64,000 nt of DNA. Origin: Atherinomorus stipes. Its lineage: Eukaryota > Chordata > Actinopteri > Atheriniformes > Atherinidae. Made by a program: the position numbers and the translations under genes. The stretch lies in contig JALJCO010008637.1 of the NCBI GenBank assembly GCA_023101725.1, positions 21,515 through 85,514 of the forward strand, read 5' to 3'. Positions 59,587 to 64,000 of this stretch are shown here, piece by piece. The notes below the pieces were generated by a model. It saw nothing but the letters and a program-made list of their open reading frames with translations, did no database searches and was not told the DNA's origin. Every line of letters starts with the position of its first letter. Positions within the stretch are counted from its first letter, which is position 1.

Positions 59587-60993
59587 TCACTCCATCACAT
59601 AGTCCCTAAAGCGAGCAGGGGGTCGTGACGACCTACCAACCCGAGAGAACCTGAGTGGGACAACTGTTTGGTCAGGGCAACCACCGGCACCTAAGTCGGC
59701 ATCACGACTCCAGTCCATGTCCCCATCACAGAGGGACCTGCTCATAGGGAACCCAGGTGTGGCAGCATCTTCCTGCAAAGCAGCGGGTGGAGAAGGGGTG
59801 AGGAGGTTCCCAGACGGCCCCCCCAAAGGAAAAGCCACAGGCAGGTTGTAGCGTCGCAGCCTGTCATAGTGGACGGTTTGAAGTGGGGGGTCCTCCCCGA
59901 ATGGGCTACTAATCTGATAGGTGACGCCAACCTCATCAGCCCTGTCCATTCGTCGTTGCACCAAGTAAGGTCCCTTCCAGTGGGGAGCCAGTTTACGGCG
60001 GCTCTCTGTGGGGTCATTCAACCATACAAGGTCCCCGACTTCATATGGTTCGTGCCTCACCTTGGCATCGTAGAAAGTCTTTTGTTTTTTGCTTGCCCCA
60101 ATGTTGTTTTCCTTTGTCCGAGTAAAAGCAGTGTTCAAACGTCTGAGGAGGGAGTTAGCAAAGTCTTCTGGGGACCTATCTACTGGCTCGCCCCGCACTA
60201 GCGGGCCCAGCACCACATCCACCGGCGTCCGGGCCTCCCGTCCGTGTGTGAGGAAGTAAGGTGTGAACCCGGTGCTGGAGTGTACACTGGTGTTGTACGC
60301 GAAAGCAACTTGCAACAGAAAAGAGTCCCACTCTCCCTCACATGACAAGAGTGTTTTAGCCAACTGGTCAATGAGTGTTCTATTAAATCTTTCTACCATC
60401 CCATCCGACTTCGGGTTATAGGGAGTGGTATGAGTCTTTTTCACACCCAGCAGCCCGCACAAATGTTTCACCATATCTGATTCAAATTGTCTTCCCATAT
60501 CTGTGTGCAGCGTTTCCATCACACCATGTTCCAGAATGTAGTTCAGAAAGAGACACTCAGCCACTGTTGAGGCCTTTTGATCAGTGATAGCATAGAGGTT
60601 AACAAACTTTGTGAAATAGTCCTCAACAACCAGAACATACCGGTGGCCCTTTGAAGTGACCGGCAACTCAAGTATGTCGGCCGCTACACGCTGGAAAGGT
60701 CTCTCTGCCTTCAAAGTCCTCATAGGAGCATGATGTTGAGGAACTGGGGACTTCCTACTTTGACAGGCGTAGCACTGGTCACACCAAGCCTTAACATCAC
60801 TGTACATAGTGGGCCAATAACAAACACCCCGGGCACGTGCCAAAAACCGTTCATACGCGAGGTGAGCTGTCAACGGAGTGCCTTGCAGATGTCTGAGGAT
60901 CTCGGGGACCAATACAGCAGGGACCACAACTTGTGTTGCTCCTCCCCGTCCCCCCCTCAGACTGCCACACAACCCTGCACAATAGTCCATCAA
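59587..60993 (-). CDS. Gypsy integrase (pol C-terminal part)
   Basis: Joins the cDNA to host DNA. Visible in order: the HHCC zinc-binding domain (HLQGTPLTAHLAYERF ... CDQCYAC); the DDE core with DILELPVTSKGHRYVLVVED, LHTDMGRQFES and YNPKSDGMVERFNRTL; and a C-terminal GPY/F-type module (GDLVWLNDP ... HWKGPYLVQRR). It ends after a Pro-rich tail (FRDYVME). The 5' edge of the open frame is not a natural start: the reading frame changes near 60960, where the preceding linker is in another frame (60851-61273). In the intact family, integrase is part of the pol polyprotein. Confidence 0.9.
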   Translation of the reverse strand: MMDYCAGLCGSLRGGRGGATQVVVPAVLVPEILRHLQGTPLTAHLAYERFLARARGVCYWPTMYSDVKAWCDQCYACQSRKSPVPQHHAPMRTLKAERPFQRVAADILELPVTSKGHRYVLVVEDYFTKFVNLYAITDQKASTVAECLFLNYILEHGVMETLHTDMGRQFESDMVKHLCGLLGVKKTHTTPYNPKSDGMVERFNRTLIDQLAKTLLSCEGEWDSFLLQVAFAYNTSVHSSTGFTPYFLTHGREARTPVDVVLGPLVRGEPVDRSPEDFANSLLRRLNTAFTRTKENNIGASKKQKTFYDAKVRHEPYEVGDLVWLNDPTESRRKLAPHWKGPYLVQRRMDRADEVGVTYQISSPFGEDPPLQTVHYDRLRRYNLPVAFPLGGPSGNLLTPSPPAALQEDAATPGFPMSRSLCDGDMDWSRDADLGAGGCPDQTVVPLRFSRVGRSSRPPARFRDYVME

Positions 60994-61273
60994 TGAAAGT
61001 CAGTCTGGGAAACTCGTGCCACAGTCTCTTCAAACCCCGACTGGTATCCTTCAGCCTCCACCTAGAGGGTCTCTGACCTTCCTCCAACCAGGTCAGTACT
61101 TGCCTGATGTCAGCGTCACTCCATTGGAGCTTCCTGACATTTGAGCCGTCGTGTGACAGAGTGAAGATTAAGGCTCGGTCCACACAAGCCTGGGAGAAGG
61201 CAAATGTGGGCCGTAGCTGGAGTAGGGGGCCACTGTAGGGGCTGTGGTGGAAGTGGGAGTCTCTATGGCGCAA
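60950..61273 (-). pseudogene. RNase H-integrase linker in a shifted frame
   Basis: The frame carrying RKLQWSDADIRQVLTWLEEG and LKRLWHEFPRLTFIDGLLCR belongs between RNase H and integrase but is offset from both neighbours. One shift lies near 61170-61270 and the other near 60960. Described only as found. Confidence 0.65.
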
Positions 61274-63594
61274 ACAGTGCTGGGGTCATGATCCATAACT
61301 GTTTGGGTACCTTTGTGCACAAGAGTGTGGAAAGCATCAGGGGAATCATTGTCCATTAGCTCAGCGCTGGGGTCGGGTCTGCGCGAAAGAGCATCTGCGT
61401 TAGTGTGTCGATATCCACTCTTGTGGACGATTACCCAGTCATAAGGATCCAGTTCCAGGGCCCAGCGGCTGCGGCGTCCCGTTCTGTCATTATCAATGGG
61501 GAGCCGTCGAAGGCCCAACAATGGCCGGTGGTCCGTGACGATGGTGAAGGGACGAAGACCCAAATAATGTCTGAAATGGCGGACAGCCCACACTATCGCC
61601 CATAGCTCCCTGTCATATGTAGACCATCGCCGTTCAGCAGCCGTGAGGGAGCGACTAGCATAAGCCACCACCTTCTCCAGACCGTCAGTATCTTGTGTCA
61701 ACACTGCTCCCACAGCAACCTGCGAAGCATCGGTGTACAGAATGAAACGTTGATTGAAGTCTGGGTGACTCATTATAGATTCAGAACAAAGAGCGTCCCG
61801 CAGGAACTCAAATGCCTCTTGGCAATCTGCAGTCCATTGAAATGGGACATCCTTCCCCGTAAGGTGACTGAGGGGGGCAGCACGCTGGGCAAAGCTTTTC
61901 ACAAACCTCCTATAGTAGGAACAAAGTCCCAGGAAGGCACGCACCTCAGTGGCGGACCTCGGCACAGGCCACGACTTCACCTTCTCTGTGTTCTTGGGGT
62001 CAGGGCGAAGCCCTTCAGCAGAGATGACGTGCCCAAGGAAGACCACATGATCCCGGGCCAGATGGCACTTCCTAGCATTCAACCGCAGCCCCGCTGCTCC
62101 AATCCGGGTGAAGACCTCCCCCAGAGCGGATAGATGATCCTCAAATGACTTGCTGTATATCAATATGTCATCAAGATACACCATGCAAATGTGCCATGGC
62201 AGCCCCTTTAACACCAGTTCCATAACCCGCTGGAATGTCGCCGGCGCGTTCGTGAGCCCCATGGGCATGGATCTGAACTGGTAAAGGCCCTGGCCGGTGG
62301 TGAAGGCGGTCTTTTCACGGTCCTCCTGCGCCACTTCCACCTGCCAATAGCCGTCCGAGAAATCCAGGGTGCTGAACCAGGTGGCTCCTGCTAAGGCGTC
62401 CAGCGTATCATCCACCCGCGGTAGAGGATGGGAATCCTTTATCGTCACAGCATTAAGGCCCCTATAATCGACACAAAATCTCCATGTATTATTCTTCTTC
62501 CTGACAAGAACCACAGGAGAGGACCAGGGGCTGCAACTTTCCTCAATGATGCCATCCTTCAAAAGTCGCTGGACCTGCCTGTTTATTTCCCTTCGCTTGT
62601 CAGGGGAAGTGCGGTAGGCCCGTTGTTTTATTGGGGGGTGATTACCTGTTTGAATTTGGTGTTTGAGCAGGTTGGGACTGCCTGTTCCCCCGTGCGCAGG
62701 ACTGAACACCTCCCGATGTTTCCCCAGCAGGGCCTGCAGTTGCTGCCTCTGGTCGTCGGACAGCGGACAATCATCTACATCAGGCAGGGGGGCATCCACC
62801 TGTTTAGAGTCAAAAACTTCTGCAGGAGCGCGTATGTCACAGTCATTAATATGGTGAAACACCCCCAGGTGGGACCCAGGGCGCAGTTTCAGTTCTTGGT
62901 CAGTCGGGTTGAGTAGCCGTGCCACAGTGCATCCATTTTTTACTTGCGCTACTGTGTGTCCGACCACCAGTCCCATGTTGTCACGCACCTCAGGTTCCAA
63001 ATACCCCAGATAAGAGTCAACAGTTGGACCAGCAACACAGGGAGCCCCCACCTGAACAGGGACAATCATTTCACTGAAAGGTGGAACAGTAGCATCAGTA
63101 GACATGGAGATGTTACAACATTCTGGAATAAAGTCCGTAGTTTGCAAGAGAGGAATGTCAATGTCTCCAATGCTGAGGAGTCCACGACCCACATCCATTA
63201 TAGCATGAGTCTGCCGCATGAAATCAAAACCCATCAAAATAGCCTGTGTAGCCCCCCGCACAACATGTACAGTTTGTTCAAAAGACCTGCCCCCCAGTTT
63301 TATTGGGAGGGCCACAGTACCTAGAGTGTCCAGTAACTGTCCGTTCACTGCACGTGCATACATGTACTGTGTATTCAACACACGCTTACGTAAAGCTGGG
63401 ATGGACATCCTGAACTCCTCTGAAATCAAAGAAACATTAGAGCCAGAGTCAATTAACACAGTCACATCAACTCCCTCCACCAGTCCTTTAACATAGGCCG
63501 TAGACTCGGACTCACCCACCAAACAGGAGTCCACTGTGTCTGGAGTTGCTGTTGCAGAGATGTCACCGTGACCCTGTGGCGGTAACACTGGCAT
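61168..63594 (-). CDS. Gypsy pol: protease, reverse transcriptase, RNase H
   Basis: Order on the minus strand: aspartic protease (VTVLIDSGSNVSLIS, DSG active site, about residues 46-60); RT with LVRKKNNTWRFCVDYRGLNA, LDFSDGYWQVEV and the catalytic YLDD in MVYLDDILIYSK; the connection SAEGLRPDPKNTEKV; RNase H (LYTDASQVAVGAVL, RELWAIVWAVRHFRHYL, TDHRPL, HTNADALSRRP). About 808 codons without a stop. The 3' end of the open frame is artificial, because the linker to integrase continues in another frame. The upstream gag ends 18 nt before it, so pol probably depends on readthrough or frameshifting. It lies antisense in the dlg1 intron. Confidence 0.93.
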   Translation of the reverse strand: MPVLPPQGHGDISATATPDTVDSCLVGESESTAYVKGLVEGVDVTVLIDSGSNVSLISEEFRMSIPALRKRVLNTQYMYARAVNGQLLDTLGTVALPIKLGGRSFEQTVHVVRGATQAILMGFDFMRQTHAIMDVGRGLLSIGDIDIPLLQTTDFIPECCNISMSTDATVPPFSEMIVPVQVGAPCVAGPTVDSYLGYLEPEVRDNMGLVVGHTVAQVKNGCTVARLLNPTDQELKLRPGSHLGVFHHINDCDIRAPAEVFDSKQVDAPLPDVDDCPLSDDQRQQLQALLGKHREVFSPAHGGTGSPNLLKHQIQTGNHPPIKQRAYRTSPDKRREINRQVQRLLKDGIIEESCSPWSSPVVLVRKKNNTWRFCVDYRGLNAVTIKDSHPLPRVDDTLDALAGATWFSTLDFSDGYWQVEVAQEDREKTAFTTGQGLYQFRSMPMGLTNAPATFQRVMELVLKGLPWHICMVYLDDILIYSKSFEDHLSALGEVFTRIGAAGLRLNARKCHLARDHVVFLGHVISAEGLRPDPKNTEKVKSWPVPRSATEVRAFLGLCSYYRRFVKSFAQRAAPLSHLTGKDVPFQWTADCQEAFEFLRDALCSESIMSHPDFNQRFILYTDASQVAVGAVLTQDTDGLEKVVAYASRSLTAAERRWSTYDRELWAIVWAVRHFRHYLGLRPFTIVTDHRPLLGLRRLPIDNDRTGRRSRWALELDPYDWVIVHKSGYRHTNADALSRRPDPSAELMDNDSPDAFHTLVHKGTQTVMDHDPSTVCAIETPTSTTAPTVAPYSSYGPHLPSPRLVWTEP

Positions 63595-63611
63595 CCGGGT
63601 CCCGATGCCAG

Positions 63612-64000
63612 CTACTGGAAGTTTCCCCGCTCCTCTCTGTGCGGGGATGGTGACCGTCGTGAAGGAGAGAGAAACCTCACGCCCCGCCGCGGCTGACGTT
63701 CCTCTGTAAAACGCTGCTCCCTCTGGCCTTCACTGCCCAGCTGGCATGGTGAGAAGCCAGCAGTGGTGTCTTGGATCCCCCGCTCTCGTGGAGACCATTC
63801 CCTGTCACGGAATCCTCCCTGGAGCCTGCGCTGTGGAGACCGGCCTCTCACACCGTCGTCCATCCTGAAGTCCCTGGAGGTGGACCTGCAGCCGAACCCA
63901 CCACAAGCGCAGTGACAAGCACGCCGTTGCCCCCCCCTGGGCTCTGGCGACGAGCCCCTGGAAAAGGGGAGCCACGACCGTCAAATTCAGACTCACGGGT
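63612..64000 (-). CDS. Gypsy gag, C-terminal part (cut by window end)
   Basis: The open minus-strand frame from the window edge to the stop at 63612. Arg/Ser/Pro-rich (RGRSPQRRLQ ... SPSRRSPSPHREERG) with a Cys/His cluster CHCACGGFGCRS, reminiscent of a nucleocapsid zinc knuckle though not the classic CCHC spacing. The N-terminal capsid part lies outside. Confidence 0.6.

Larger units (their letters stand above)
59131..64000 (-). mobile_element. Ty3/gypsy LTR retrotransposon, 3' portion
   Basis: Minus-strand element entering from beyond the window end: gag C-terminus, protease, reverse transcriptase, RNase H, integrase, polypurine tract, 3' LTR. The order PR-RT-RH-IN places it in Ty3/gypsy. 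No envelope gene lies between integrase and the LTR, and no chromodomain follows integrase. The 5' LTR and primer-binding site are outside. Two frame breaks in pol show that this copy is not autonomous as sequenced. Confidence 0.93.

Noticed and set aside
61693..63324. Plus-strand ORFs across the gypsy region (for example 61693-62133, 62428-62916, 62944-63324)
   Set aside because: Antisense shadows of pol with no independent motifs.

Overview
The window is vertebrate nuclear DNA, almost certainly from a teleost fish. It has long AT-rich introns with GT-AG splicing, many simple-sequence repeats, and a typical fish repeat load: Tc1/mariner (DD37E), PIF/Harbinger, hAT-like MITEs, a tRNA-derived SINE, LINE 3' tails and a Ty3/gypsy element. 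The species cannot be named from the sequence.

Host gene: the plus strand carries the alternatively spliced 5' half of dlg1 (SAP97, membrane-associated guanylate kinase scaffold). Five coding exons are visible: 318-767 (KYRYQ exon with an in-frame 21-bp minisatellite), 6555-6677 (123-nt cassette), 19104-19373 (alternative first exon, MNYIFGNNTLY N-terminus), 50431-51393 (alternative first exon, His/Pro/Ser-rich, resembling an N-terminus known from DLG2) and 56711-56764 (the common ANPPPVVVNTDS exon). The first four all end in CAG followed by GTA in phase 0, and the common exon starts in phase 0, so each can splice onto it. The L27 exons lie upstream of the window and the PDZ exons downstream.

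The most interesting object is an 11.7-kb unit at 31573-43301 inside a dlg1 intron. It has terminal inverted repeats (CTACCCATATGGAAAAGA, 18/18 identical, 26/28 when extended) and shared subterminal motifs. Inside are two head-to-head genes: a Tnp2-type (EnSpm/CACTA) transposase on the minus strand (seven exons, four of them tandem 60-69-nt phase-0 copies of one acidic exon, with one frameshift in the catalytic exon), and an apparently intact seven-exon BEN-domain gene on the plus strand (381 codons, all splice phases agree). I read this as a large CACTA-like transposon carrying a BEN-domain accessory gene, perhaps in the role of the plant TnpA DNA-binding partner.

Other regions: 8873-10418 is a 1.5-kb Tc1-like DD37E element with ~200-bp TIRs and a decayed transposase. 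27.4-31.0 kb is a stack of nested insertions (an old Tc1-like element split by a Harbinger remnant, a MITE, a SINE and hAT debris). 59.1-64.0 kb is the 3' LTR, pol and part of gag of a Ty3/gypsy retrotransposon on the minus strand, running out of the window. The rest is intron with MITEs and microsatellites; no other host gene was found.
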